From Rhodospirillaceae bacterium (GTDB taxonomy: Bacteria > Pseudomonadota > Alphaproteobacteria > MPNO01 > UBA2964): a stretch of 11,519 nt of DNA. The stretch spans positions 1 through 11,519 of the forward strand of contig JABJKO010000245.1 of the NCBI GenBank assembly GCA_018660305.1, in the 5' to 3' direction. The position numbers and the translations under genes were made by a program. The notes under the pieces were generated by a model. The model searched no databases, was not told where the DNA came from, and saw nothing but the letters and a program-made list of their open reading frames with translations. Positions 1-7,763 of the stretch are shown piece by piece; the stretch's first letter is position 1, and every line of letters begins with the position of its first letter.

Positions 1-75
1 CAGACCAATCCCAACCTGCAGGAATACACCGACAGGGGGGATAATGATCGCAAGAATAATTCGGACTACGTCCAT
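1..75 (-). CDS. Pmp3/YqaE family small membrane protein (partial, 5' part only)
   Basis: The first 25 codons read MDVVRIILAIIIPPVGVFLQ followed by VGIGL, the typical first transmembrane segment of Pmp3/YqaE (UPF0057) proteins, with the proline pair in the helix and the FLQVG turn. Family members are about 50-60 residues with two membrane helices. They sit in the plasma or inner membrane and are linked to salt, cold and membrane-potential stress. The gene runs off the left edge, so the second helix is not visible. An AGGA motif lies 9 bases before the ATG. It follows the aquaporin gene by 36 bases on the same strand and is probably cotranscribed with it. Confidence 0.85.
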   Translation of the reverse strand, partial: MDVVRIILAIIIPPVGVFLQVGIGL

Positions 76-111
76 AAGGTTGGTTCCTGTTTTTTTTCGG
101 GAGTAACTGGC

Positions 112-816
112 CTATTCGCCTTCGCGGCTATTTCCAACCCAGCGGTAGATGAACGCCCCGATCGCGGCCCCGGCAATTGGAGCAACCCAGAACATCCAAA
201 GTTGCGTCAGAGCCCATCCCCCGACAAACAAGGCCGGCCCCGTACTACGAGCGGGATTTACCGAAGTGTTGGTGATAGGAATGCTGATGAGGTGGATCAG
301 GACCAAGGCAAGACCGATAGCGATAGGCGCAAATCCTGCTGGGGCTCTCCCGTCGGTCGCACCCAAAATAATGATAAGGAAAAAGCCGGTTAGGACGACC
401 TCAGCGATTAATCCAGCTGCCATCGAGTAACCACCAGGAGAGTGTTCTCCGTATCCGTTGGATGCAAATCCACCGGCAAGGTCAAAACCTGCCTTGCCAC
501 TGGCAATAAGGTAAAGCACTCCGGCCGCTGCCACGCCACCGACAAGTTGGGAGATCCAGTAGGGAATGATCTGTCCGGCCGGGAAACGTCCGCCGACCCA
601 TAGGCCGATGGTCACCGCTGGATTGAAATGACCGCCTGAAATATGACCGACTGCGTAGGCCATGGTTAGGACGGATAGGCCAAACGCCAACGAGACGCCC
701 ACGAAACCAATGCCAAATTGCGGAAAGGCTGCTGCTAAAACCGCACTGCCACAGCCACCAAACACGAGCCAGAATGTTCCAAGGGCTTCCGCGCCCATTT
801 TATTTGCAAGACCCAT
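112..816 (-). CDS. aqpZ: Aquaporin Z, water channel
   Basis: A 234-residue MIP-family channel in the inner membrane that conducts water along osmotic gradients. It shows the two half-helix motifs, HFNPAVT (NPA at 65-67) and SVNPARS (NPA at 187-189). The selectivity filter expected for a water-specific AqpZ is present: F45, H175, T184 and R190 match F43, H174, T183 and R189 of the E. coli protein. Many stretches match E. coli AqpZ closely, for example [30 protein letters not shown] and [15 protein letters not shown]. Length is normal. GGGAG lies about 6 bases before the ATG. It follows the Mrp operon by about 105 bases on the same strand and precedes a Pmp3-like gene. No glycerol-facilitator features are seen (narrow filter, no D after NPAR). 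Confidence 0.96.
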   Translation of the reverse strand: MGLANKMGAEALGTFWLVFGGCGSAVLAAAFPQFGIGFVGVSLAFGLSVLTMAYAVGHISGGHFNPAVTIGLWVGGRFPAGQIIPYWISQLVGGVAAAGVLYLIASGKAGFDLAGGFASNGYGEHSPGGYSMAAGLIAEVVLTGFFLIIILGATDGRAPAGFAPIAIGLALVLIHLISIPITNTSVNPARSTGPALFVGGWALTQLWMFWVAPIAGAAIGAFIYRWVGNSREGE

Positions 817-921
817 CGGTTACTCCCAATTTGGTTGTTCATGCTCACCCTAGCAACTATTGCTGATGCAATCACCATCGCTCAGTGTGAGCAACCCGAG
901 GTCCTTGAAAGCGGCTTCCGT
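817..921. other. Intergenic region between the Mrp operon and aqpZ with two short perfect palindromes
   Basis: This gap holds ATTGC-TGAT-GCAAT (859-872) and GCTCA-GTG-TGAGC (880-892), each a perfect 5-bp inverted repeat with a short loop. Neither is followed by a T run on the minus strand, so they do not form a standard terminator for the upstream Mrp operon. They may be weak terminators, mRNA 3'-end stabilisers or operator sites for aqpZ. No convincing -35/-10 pair for aqpZ was found, so read-through from the Mrp operon is possible. Confidence 0.4.
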
Positions 922-2610
922 CTAGACGAAATAGAAAATCATATAGAGCGCCAGCAGCACGGCGACCCAGAGCACGGTCGATCCGGTGGGCCAGGTGCGG
1001 GCCAGGATGCCTTCCGGGCCGTGGTGGCGGAAGATGCCGGTGATAAACCATTGCAGGCGGTTTTCCACCCGGGTCATGAAATTGCCGTGCGCCTTGCTGC
1101 AGTTTTCCGAGAATTCCCAGCAGAGAACACCGAGGAACCGGCGGTAGAACCAGTCGAAATCCAGGCTCACCGTCAGGGTGCGTTTCATCAGCGGCAGGCA
1201 GATGAAGAAGGCGAGGCCGGAGAACAGCAGGAGCTGCAGCATGTTGACCACGTGTGACGTGGTATAGGGCACGTAATCCACCGGGAACGGCAGGATGGCA
1301 TAAAGCGGTCCCGGCATAACGCCAAGGGCGATACACAGGAACGCGAACAGGATCATGGCAATCCGCATGTTGAGCGGCGGATCGGGCGGACGCATGCCGG
1401 AATCCTTCTGGAAGAACACGAACCACGGGAACTTGATACCGGCATGGAGAAACACGCCTGCCGAGGCGGCGGTCAGCATGTACCAGACCGTGGCCAGATG
1501 CTGGTCGGCGGCGGCCTGTGAGATCATTGATTTGCTGATGAAGCCCGAGGTGAGCGGGAAGGACGAGATCGCCAGCGCGCCGATGATGCCGCACACCGCG
1601 GTAAGGGGCATGGACTGGAACAGCCCGCCGAGATCGGTGCATTTGCGCTTGCCGGTCATAAACAGCACCGAGCCCGCCGACATGAGCAGCAGCGCCTTGT
1701 AGATGATGTGGGTAAAGGCGTGGGCAGCGGCGCCGTTCAGCGCCATTTCGGTGCCGATGCCGATGGCGGTGACCATGAAGCCCACCTGATTGATGATGGA
1801 ATAGGCCAGGATCCGCCGCATGTCGTTTTCCAGCAGCGCGTAGATGATCCCGTAGAACACCATATAGAGCCCGAAGAAGATCAGGATCTCGGACCCGGGG
1901 AAACCGCGGATCAGAACAAAGACGGCGGTCTTGGTGGTAAAGGCCGAGAGAAACACCATGCCGCCGGGCGAGGCCTCGGGATAGGCATCGGGAAGCCATG
2001 CCGACAGGGGCGGCGCGCCGGCATTGATCAGGAAGCCGGCCAGCATGAGCATGGTGGGCCAGGTATCGGGCTTCATGGCGACGAAGTCGACGGAGCCTGT
2101 CGCCTGTACATGACCGACCACGCCGATCATCAGGATGACGCCACCCAGCAGGTGGATGATCACGTAGCGCATGGCGGCTTGATAGGACGGCTTGGTGTCG
2201 GCCGACCACAGCACCAGGGTCGAGCCGATGGCCATGATTTCCCAGAACACGAACATGGTGATGAGATCGCCGGCGAAGGCGACACCGATGGCGCTGCCGG
2301 CATAGACAAAGGCGGCGGTAAGTTCCAGAACCCGGCTCTGCTTCATGGCATAGAGCCCGCCGGCGAACGCCATGATGGAGAAGATGGTGGCGAACAGGCG
2401 GCTCAGCCGGTCGCCTTCCACCGGGCTCAGGGTGTAGTTGAGGAACGGCAGGGACAGCGCGACCCCATCGGGCACCATCCACACCAGATACAGGGTGATG
2501 AGCGGCAGGATGAGCAGCACGGCATAACGCGCATTGTCGCGCAGCACCGGCAGCAGGAACGCGCCGAGAATAAGGACCAGCCCGGGCGGGAAAGCGCTAA
2601 TCCCGGTCAT
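922..2610 (-). CDS. Third D-type subunit of Mrp-like antiporter (large NuoN/HyfB/MrpD-family membrane protein)
   Basis: A 562-residue polytopic protein of the proton-conducting membrane transporter family (complex I ND2/4/5, MrpA/D). Seen in the sequence: the TM5 glutamate E124 in FVFWEIMAIGS, the TM8 lysine K227 in SAFTTKTAVFVL, the TM10 lysine K305 in HIIYKALLLMSAG and the TM12 lysine K360 in GFISKSM. The usual TM7 lysine is replaced by N196 (GFLINAGAPPLSAWLPDAY), and the usual LHLWLP is LSAWLP. Compared with the two other D subunits it has about 70 extra C-terminal residues, including DFDWFYRRFLG near 484-494, a soluble amphipathic stretch and a final hydrophobic helix ending FYFV. Its start overlaps the small protein gene upstream by 14 bases. 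It is the last gene of the Mrp operon. It probably forms one antiporter-like module of the complex; whether it moves protons itself is open. Confidence 0.88.
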   Translation of the reverse strand: MTGISAFPPGLVLILGAFLLPVLRDNARYAVLLILPLITLYLVWMVPDGVALSLPFLNYTLSPVEGDRLSRLFATIFSIMAFAGGLYAMKQSRVLELTAAFVYAGSAIGVAFAGDLITMFVFWEIMAIGSTLVLWSADTKPSYQAAMRYVIIHLLGGVILMIGVVGHVQATGSVDFVAMKPDTWPTMLMLAGFLINAGAPPLSAWLPDAYPEASPGGMVFLSAFTTKTAVFVLIRGFPGSEILIFFGLYMVFYGIIYALLENDMRRILAYSIINQVGFMVTAIGIGTEMALNGAAAHAFTHIIYKALLLMSAGSVLFMTGKRKCTDLGGLFQSMPLTAVCGIIGALAISSFPLTSGFISKSMISQAAADQHLATVWYMLTAASAGVFLHAGIKFPWFVFFQKDSGMRPPDPPLNMRIAMILFAFLCIALGVMPGPLYAILPFPVDYVPYTTSHVVNMLQLLLFSGLAFFICLPLMKRTLTVSLDFDWFYRRFLGVLCWEFSENCSKAHGNFMTRVENRLQWFITGIFRHHGPEGILARTWPTGSTVLWVAVLLALYMIFYFV

Positions 2611-2848
2611 AGTACGTATCCTTTCGCTTCAACAGGACACCGAGCATCTTGGCGCCGATCACCATGGCGACGCAGCAGGCAAACCCGTACCAGGCGTTGA
2701 AGCCGAACAGCTCCTCCATGTTGAAATGGGGGTGCTGTTCGATAATCTCGCCGATGACCACCAGGATCACCAGGACGACGATTCCGACGACCCATAATTT
2801 GCGGATGGTCTCCGGCCGGCGCAGCCAGTGCTCGCGTGCGTCGTTCAT
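2597..2848 (-). CDS. Small two-helix membrane protein in Mrp operon, unknown function
   Basis: An 83-residue protein with hydrophobic segments at about 18-35 and 53-74, a positively charged N-terminus (REHWLRRPETIRK), a short loop EQHPHFNMEELFGF between the helices and a charged tail RKDTYYDRD. The start used overlaps the stop of the upstream D subunit as ATGA. A further ATG 54 bases upstream would add 18 residues lying inside that gene and is less likely. It sits between the second and third D subunits, with its own stop inside the start of the third. It may be an accessory subunit that helps assemble or dock the last D module. I do not assign it to a named family. Confidence 0.85.
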   Translation of the reverse strand: MNDAREHWLRRPETIRKLWVVGIVVLVILVVIGEIIEQHPHFNMEELFGFNAWYGFACCVAMVIGAKMLGVLLKRKDTYYDRD

Positions 2849-4320
2849 CGCGCGGCCTCCATCAATTGATGTGCCAGATCGAATGCCGGTCCGGGCATCC
2901 AAAACAGAAGCAGGCTGCCGGCCGCGGTCAATGTCAGGGAGCCGACGATCCAGGGGGATGCCTCGCCATGCTCATGGGTGTGCCCGTCAGGCGAGGGGTC
3001 TTCCGGCTTCATGAAGGCGGCATACACAATGGGCAGGAAATAAGCGGCGTTGAGCAGGGTGGATAGAACAATGACGGTCAGCGGGAACCATTGATTGGTC
3101 TGCGCGGCGCCTTCGAGCATATACCATTTGCTGAGGAACCCGGCGGTGGCCGGCAGCCCGATCATGGACAGCGCCGCGATGCCAAAGGCCGACATGGTCC
3201 AGGGCATGCGTCTGCCGATGCCGTTCATCTGGCTGATTTCTGTCTTGTGCGCCGCCGTATAGATGGAGCCCGCCGCGAAGAACAATGTGATTTTTCCCAC
3301 CGCATGGGCGGCAATATGGAGCGCCGCGGCCATGATCGATATGGGGGTGAGGATGGCGGCCGCGATGATGACATAGGAAAGCTGGCTCACCGTCGAATAG
3401 GCGAGGCGTCGTTTGAGATTGTCCTGCCGCAGCGCGATCAGCGAGGCGATCAGGATTGTCGCGCCGGCGACATAGATCAGCCAGCCGGCCTCGGCCGTCT
3501 TCGACAGAAGATCGACGCCGAAAATATAGACAATCACTTTGACCACGGTGAACACGCCCGCCTTGACCACGGCCACGGCGTGCAGCAGCGCGCTGACCGG
3601 TGTCGGCGCGACCATGGCGGCCGGCAGCCAGCGATGGATGGGCATCAGGGCGGCCTTGCCGATGCCGAACATGTAGAGGAACAGCAACAGCCCGATCAGG
3701 GGACCGTCGGCCTTGCCCTTGAGAATGCCGCCCGGCTTGAAATCGAGGGTGCCGGTGAGGGACCAGGTCCACAGGATGGCGAGCAGCAGAAAGCCGATGG
3801 AGGTGCCGATCAGAATGCCCAGATAGGTCCGGCCCGCCTTGACGGCTTCCGGTGTTTCCGAATGGGTGACCAGCGGGTAGGTGGAAAGCGTCAGCACTTC
3901 GTAGAAGATAAACAGCGTCAGCATGTTGCCGGAGAAACAGACCCCCATGGTGCTCGACAGCGCGACGGCGAAACAGGCATAGAAGCGGGTCTGCTTGTGC
4001 TCGTTGTTGCTGCGCATATAGCCGATGGAGTAGCACGATGTGACCAGCCACAGGCCAGACGCCACCAGGGCGAACAGCATGCCGAGCGGTTCGGCCTGGA
4101 AGGCGATGGGCAGGCCGGGCAGCATCTCGAAGGCGACAAAGCCGGGACGTTCGCCGGCTGTCACCGCCGGCAGGATGGTAAGGACCACCAGTACCAGACA
4201 GGACGCCGTAATGAGCGTGATCGCTTCGCGGATATTGGGATAACGGTCCTGCAGAATAATCAGCAGCGCGCCGACGAGGGGAACGCCCATGGAAAAGGCG
4301 ACGGCTGTTGAGGGGGTCAT
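2845..4320 (-). CDS. Second D-type antiporter subunit (NuoL/MrpA-N-like, proton-conducting membrane transporter)
   Basis: A 491-residue polytopic membrane protein. It keeps the full set of residues on the proton path: E141 in FIFYEVLTLSTYP (TM5), K222 in GIGKAALMPIHRWLP (TM7), K253 in HAVAVVKAGVFTVVK (TM8), H335, H339 and K343 in LHIAAHAVGKITLFF (TM10) and K398 in GFLSKWYML (TM12). The PTPVSALLHAVAVVKAGVF block is the NuoL/MrpA N-terminal signature more than the MrpD one, so this subunit may stand in for the N-terminal half of the missing MrpA. A His/Glu loop (H447, H449, H451 in DGHTHEHGE) between two late helices could bind a metal or buffer protons. ATGA overlaps link it to both neighbouring genes, implying translational coupling. 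Confidence 0.92.
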   Translation of the reverse strand: MTPSTAVAFSMGVPLVGALLIILQDRYPNIREAITLITASCLVLVVLTILPAVTAGERPGFVAFEMLPGLPIAFQAEPLGMLFALVASGLWLVTSCYSIGYMRSNNEHKQTRFYACFAVALSSTMGVCFSGNMLTLFIFYEVLTLSTYPLVTHSETPEAVKAGRTYLGILIGTSIGFLLLAILWTWSLTGTLDFKPGGILKGKADGPLIGLLLFLYMFGIGKAALMPIHRWLPAAMVAPTPVSALLHAVAVVKAGVFTVVKVIVYIFGVDLLSKTAEAGWLIYVAGATILIASLIALRQDNLKRRLAYSTVSQLSYVIIAAAILTPISIMAAALHIAAHAVGKITLFFAAGSIYTAAHKTEISQMNGIGRRMPWTMSAFGIAALSMIGLPATAGFLSKWYMLEGAAQTNQWFPLTVIVLSTLLNAAYFLPIVYAAFMKPEDPSPDGHTHEHGEASPWIVGSLTLTAAGSLLLFWMPGPAFDLAHQLMEAAR

Positions 4321-5795
4321 CCGCCACCCCCAATCAGGCCAGCCGCCGCTCTCTGCGCGACTTCCACGGTGAGTCCGGTATCGAGACCGAAATAGACACT
4401 CGCGCCGATCAGGATCCAGGTGGGGATAAGCATGGTCGACGGTGCTTCCTCAACCTCCGGGGCTCCGTCTGGCACGGGTTTGAAGTAAGCCACTTCCGCG
4501 ACCCGCCAGACATATACGACAGCGATGAGGGAACTTGCCAGGATCAGCAGCCCGACCGGCCACCAGCCACGTTCGATGGCGGCCAGGACAAGATACCATT
4601 TGCTGATGAAGCCAACCGTCAGCGGCACGCCGATCAGGCTCAGCCCGCCGGTGATAAAGGCCGCCGTGGTCCAGGGCATGCGGCGGCCGATGCCGGCGAA
4701 ATCGTTGATATGAACAGAGCCGATCCGGTAGACGATACAGCCCAGCGCCAGGAACATGCCGCCCTTCATGACGGCGTGATTGAACAGATGCAGGATGGAC
4801 GCCGTCAGCCCGGCGGCGCTGGTGAAGCTGATGCCGAGAACGATATAGCCGATCTGGGCGAGACTGGAATAGGCCAACATGCGCTTCAGATTGTTCTGAA
4901 AGATCGCGACCGTGGAGCCGGCGAACATGGCGATGAGCGCCAGCACCAGCAGCATCGCATCAATGGGTATGATGCCGATGATGGTGTCGATCCGGAAGAT
5001 GGAGAACAGGAAACGCAGCATTACATAGGCAGCAACCTTGGTTGCCGTGGCGGCGAGGAACGCGCTGACCATCGATGGCGCGTAGGTATAGGCGTTGGGC
5101 AGCCACAGATGCAGCGGAAAGAGCGCCAGCTTCAGGGATATGCCGACCATCAGGAACCCGAACGCGGCGCCCAGCGTCCGGCTCGGCGGCTGTGCCGCAA
5201 TCCGTTGCGCCAGATCCACCATGTTCAGCGTGCCGGTGACGGAATAGAGAAGCCCGATACCGATCACGATGAAGGTCGCGCCGATGGTGCCCATGACAAG
5301 GTACTGATAGGCCGCGACCAGGGCGCGGCGGTCCTTCCCCATGGCGATCAGCACATAGCTGGAGATGGACGAAATCTCGAGGAAGACAAACAGGTTGAAC
5401 GCGTCACCCGTGATGGTCACGCCGAGCAGGCCGCAGAAACACAGCATGTACGCGGTGTAAAACAAATAGACCCGTGACGTGCCGAATTCGGATCGCACGC
5501 TTTCGCGGGCGAACGGCATGATAACCGATCCGATGGCCGAGACGATGAGCAGCACGAACGCGTTCGCCGCGTCGATGCGGTATTCGATACCGAGCGGCGC
5601 CACCCATCCGCCCAGCGCATAGCTGACCACGCCCTGGGCCATAACCTGTTGCAGCAGCATCCAGGACAGGGCGAGGGCGGTCCAACTGCACAGAAGGGCA
5701 ATGCCCCACGACCAGCCGCGATAGCGAATAAGCATGCAGGTGGGCGCGCCAATCAGGGGAATGACCACAATCAGGGCCGGCAGATGGGCGTACAT
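4317..5795 (-). CDS. mrpD: Mrp antiporter subunit D (canonical MrpD/MnhD)
   Basis: A 492-residue membrane protein and the closest of the three D subunits to classical MrpD. The ion-path residues are complete: E140 in LFVFLEISSISSYVL (TM5), K222 in GISLKLALFPLHLWLPNAY (TM7), K253 in AATATKVAAYVMLR (TM8), H336, H340 and K344 in LHLFNHAVMKGGMFL (TM10) and K399 in GFISKWYLV (TM12). MrpD transfers protons and, together with MrpA, drives Na+ (or K+) export. It comes directly after mrpC, with stop and start sharing one base (TGATG), as in standard Mrp operons, and overlaps the next D gene by ATGA. Length fits the family. Confidence 0.95.
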   Translation of the reverse strand: MYAHLPALIVVIPLIGAPTCMLIRYRGWSWGIALLCSWTALALSWMLLQQVMAQGVVSYALGGWVAPLGIEYRIDAANAFVLLIVSAIGSVIMPFARESVRSEFGTSRVYLFYTAYMLCFCGLLGVTITGDAFNLFVFLEISSISSYVLIAMGKDRRALVAAYQYLVMGTIGATFIVIGIGLLYSVTGTLNMVDLAQRIAAQPPSRTLGAAFGFLMVGISLKLALFPLHLWLPNAYTYAPSMVSAFLAATATKVAAYVMLRFLFSIFRIDTIIGIIPIDAMLLVLALIAMFAGSTVAIFQNNLKRMLAYSSLAQIGYIVLGISFTSAAGLTASILHLFNHAVMKGGMFLALGCIVYRIGSVHINDFAGIGRRMPWTTAAFITGGLSLIGVPLTVGFISKWYLVLAAIERGWWPVGLLILASSLIAVVYVWRVAEVAYFKPVPDGAPEVEEAPSTMLIPTWILIGASVYFGLDTGLTVEVAQRAAAGLIGGGG

Positions 5796-6145
5796 CAGGC
5801 TTCCTCGTCCTGTCTGTGTACGTCGTCTTCCTCGATGGTGCCGTATTCCTCGTTGATACGGACCACCAGGGCGAGCCCCACCGCGAAGGTTGCCACGCCG
5901 ACCACGATTGCCGTCAGGATGAGCACATGGGGCAGCGGGTTGGAATAGACGCTATAGGCTTCTTCGACGATCGGGGCGGTGCCGCCGGTGACCTTGCCCA
6001 GGGTGATGTAGAGAATAAACACCGATGCCTGGAAGATATTGAGGCCGACCAGCTTCTTGATGAAATTGCCATGGGCCACGACGATGTAAAACCCGGCCAT
6101 CATCAGGAAGGCGACAATCCAGTAATTATAGAGGCCAACAATCAT
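5795..6145 (-). CDS. mrpC: Mrp antiporter subunit C (MnhC, NuoK-like)
   Basis: A 116-residue protein with three membrane helices, homologous to NuoK of complex I. The signature NPLPHVLILTAIVVGVA (69-85) matches the DPLPQALVLTAIVI block of MrpC. FIKKLVGLNIFQASVFILYITLG (28-50) is the second helix. The C-terminus is acidic (EEDDVHRQDEEA). The reading frame is open for 37 more codons upstream, but that extension is hydrophilic, Arg-rich and lies inside mrpB, so the ATG at 6145 was chosen. It gives a normal MrpC N-terminus and an 8-base gap after the mrpB stop. In the complex it would link the MrpD module to the MrpA C-terminal-like and MrpB/F/G subunits. Confidence 0.94.
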   Translation of the reverse strand: MIVGLYNYWIVAFLMMAGFYIVVAHGNFIKKLVGLNIFQASVFILYITLGKVTGGTAPIVEEAYSVYSNPLPHVLILTAIVVGVATFAVGLALVVRINEEYGTIEEDDVHRQDEEA

Positions 6146-6153
6146 CGGGGCGC

Positions 6154-6579
6154 CTAATTCTCTTTCTTCTTGTGGCCGGCAAAAGTGAAGAACACGCTCA
6201 CCATCACCGACGCGACGGTGATACCGACACCGAGCTCGACGAGAAAAATGCCCCAATGCTGGCCGTGCACCGGATCGTGCGCCATGACGTTGTAATCGAG
6301 ATACTTGCCGCCCAGCAGCAGATCGTAGACACCGACACCGGCGAACAGCAGCACGCCGAAGGAGTATCCGAAGCGAAGGATCCCGCGCGGCAGGACGTAA
6401 TCGGCGTGCTCCAATCCAAAGATCAGCGAGTACAGGATAAAGCCCGACGCAAAAATGACACCGGCCTGAAACCCGCCGCCGGGCCCGAAATCCCCGTGGA
6501 ACTGAACGTAAAGCGCATAGAGCAGAATAAACGGCAGCAGCAGTTTTGCGACCACGCGGAGAACGAGATAACTATGCAT
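6154..6579 (-). CDS. mrpB: Mrp antiporter subunit B (MnhB)
   Basis: A 141-residue protein with four hydrophobic segments and the family motif HGDFGPGGGFQAG (28-40), the counterpart of HG(H/D)xxPGGGFQGG in MnhB/MrpB. The C-terminal helix ELGVGITVASVMVSVFF is also typical. The ATG at 6579 was chosen over a more upstream one because it starts directly at the conserved MHSYLVLRVVAKLLLPF helix and is preceded by a strong Shine-Dalgarno sequence, GAGGAGG, 6 bases upstream. It overlaps the end of the MbhD/E-like gene by 8 bases. Confidence 0.95.
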   Translation of the reverse strand: MHSYLVLRVVAKLLLPFILLYALYVQFHGDFGPGGGFQAGVIFASGFILYSLIFGLEHADYVLPRGILRFGYSFGVLLFAGVGVYDLLLGGKYLDYNVMAHDPVHGQHWGIFLVELGVGITVASVMVSVFFTFAGHKKKEN

Positions 6580-7087
6580 CGTCGTCCTCCTCGCGGCGTC
6601 TGCGCCGCCAATTGCCAAGCAGCAGGAGGACACCCACACCGGCGGTGAAGATCACCGTCGTTTCGCCCAGCGTGTCGTAACCGCGATAGCTCGCCAGAAC
6701 GGCAGTCACCACGTTGGGCATGCCGGTCTTTAGGGGACCTTCCTTGAGATAGGTCGGCGCGACGTGCATTTGCGCCGGCGCATTGGCATCGCCATACGGG
6801 GCGAGATCCAGGGTCCCGTATACCAGGGCCAGACCGGTGACAAAAACCACCACCGGGGGCAGCCATTTGGCCTGCATCGATGTCTTTTCGCGGCCGGTGG
6901 TGAGGGCCAGTGTGCCAAGCGCCAGGACCGTCGATATTCCGGCGCCCACCGCCGCTTCGGTGAACGCGACATCGACCGCGTCCAGCACCACGAAAACCGC
7001 GGCGGCCAGCAGACTGTAGATGCTCCCGAGCATCACCACCGCATACAGATTGCGGATACGGATAATGGCGAACACCGTGATCGCCAT
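6572..7087 (-). CDS. MbhD/MbhE-like protein (DUF4040; stand-alone MrpA C-terminal part)
   Basis: The first ATG gives 171 residues, but the true start is probably upstream (see the entry at 7088-7137). The first half is MbhD/DUF4040-like: RIRNLYAVVMLGSIYSLLAA, then FVVLDAVDVAFTEAAVGAG (32-50). After a loop comes an MbhE-like part with NVVTAVLASYRGYDTLGE (125-142) and a last helix TTVIFTAGVGVLLLLG, then an RRRRREEDDD tail. Both blocks are the C-terminal portion of classical MrpA, where the RG(Y/F)DTLGE motif is also found. Here they form a separate gene, as in archaeal Mbh clusters. The product should form the membrane link between the MrpE/F/G and B/C part and the D modules. Confidence 0.9.
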   Translation of the reverse strand: MAITVFAIIRIRNLYAVVMLGSIYSLLAAAVFVVLDAVDVAFTEAAVGAGISTVLALGTLALTTGREKTSMQAKWLPPVVVFVTGLALVYGTLDLAPYGDANAPAQMHVAPTYLKEGPLKTGMPNVVTAVLASYRGYDTLGETTVIFTAGVGVLLLLGNWRRRRREEDDDA

Positions 7088-7137
7088 CAGCGTCAGGAGA
7101 ATGATGTTGACGATCTCTTCTATGACAAATTCTCCTC
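7088..7137 (-). promoter_or_regulatory. Probable true start and Shine-Dalgarno of the MbhD/E-like gene, with ATA in place of ATG
   Basis: The annotated ATG at 7087 has no purine-rich sequence before it and cuts the first helix short. Upstream, GAGGAG (7132-7137) lies 8 bases before ATA (7121-7123), in frame with the gene. The 12 codons from there (IEEIVNIILLTL) complete a normal first helix. ATA shares two bases with the mrpG stop (ATAG), the coupling arrangement seen elsewhere in this operon. There is no ATG, GTG or TTG in frame in this interval. Either a rare AUA start is used, or ATG was changed to ATA. Confidence 0.5.
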
Positions 7138-7479
7138 GTCTTCCGCATCCTTGTCCGGACCATCGCGAAGGTCGGTGTCCAGGATCGGCTCAACGCCACT
7201 ACTGAGAGCGGCGTGGGCCAGGGAAAAGCTCGATGTCGGGCCGGTGAAAAAGAAAAACACCAGCATGAGCACTAATTTGACGGCGATCAGAAGGGACGGC
7301 GCCTGGATCAACAACCCCAGTATCAGCGCCCCGGCGCCTATGGTGTCGGTGATGCTGGCCGCGTGCATGCGGGTGTAGACGTCGGGCAGGCGCAGGACAC
7401 CAATTCCGCCGGCAAGTAATCCCAGCGATCCGATGGTGATGAGCACCCAACTGGCGATATCGGCGATAATCGAAACCAT
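7120..7479 (-). CDS. mrpG: Mrp antiporter subunit G (MnhG)
   Basis: A 119-residue protein with three hydrophobic segments. The MnhG/PhaG signature RLPDVYTRMHAASITDTIG (30-48) is clear, followed by two helices (about 49-60 and 63-79) and the short conserved SLAHAAL (87-92). A Glu/Asp-rich cytoplasmic tail (DLRDGPDKDAEDEENLS) makes it slightly long for the family. It starts 2 bases after the mrpF stop. MrpG packs with MrpE and MrpF in the membrane as part of the accessory side of the antiporter, and all are needed for activity in characterised Mrp systems. Confidence 0.94.
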   Translation of the reverse strand: MVSIIADIASWVLITIGSLGLLAGGIGVLRLPDVYTRMHAASITDTIGAGALILGLLIQAPSLLIAVKLVLMLVFFFFTGPTSSFSLAHAALSSGVEPILDTDLRDGPDKDAEDEENLS

Positions 7480-7481
7480 AT

Positions 7482-7763
7482 CTAGAGCGGCCTCTCGTCA
7501 TCGCCGGCACGGCTGAGGTCGCCATATTTGAAGACTTTCAGAACGGCAATGGTGCCCACGAAATTGATCAGCGCGTAGACCAGCGCGATATCCATGAAAT
7601 CGGGCCGGCCCATCAGGAACCCGAGAACCGCGATGATCAGAACGGTCTTGGTACCGAACATGTTGGCGGCAAGAATGCGATCGTAAATCGACGGTCCCTT
7701 TATGGCGCGGATGAGCGCCAGGCCCATGGTCACGAGGATGGCGGCGGCGGCGGCAATAAACAT
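7482..7763 (-). CDS. mrpF: Mrp antiporter subunit F (MnhF)
   Basis: A 93-residue protein with three membrane helices. It shows the MnhF pattern RAIKGPSIYDRILAANMFGTK (19-39), with GPxxxDRxxA, and the last helix DIALVYALINFVGTIAVLKV (58-77). The tail is short and charged. The mrpE stop and the mrpF start share one base (TGATG). It is an inner-membrane subunit, probably contacting MrpE and MrpG and lining the side of the complex thought to handle the cation. Confidence 0.94.
   Translation of the reverse strand: MFIAAAAAILVTMGLALIRAIKGPSIYDRILAANMFGTKTVLIIAVLGFLMGRPDFMDIALVYALINFVGTIAVLKVFKYGDLSRAGDDERPL

Noticed and set aside
872..2482. A 536-codon open frame on the minus strand
   Set aside because: It overlaps the third D subunit in another frame. 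Its translation is Arg/His/Pro-rich with no family signal, while the overlapped frame encodes a clear membrane transporter.
1708..2700. Long plus-strand open frame opposite the D subunit, and similar ones at 3091-4311 and 4308-5477
   Set aside because: They are antisense shadows of G/C-rich membrane-protein genes, with Gly/Asp/Gln/His-rich low-complexity translations and no recognisable domain.
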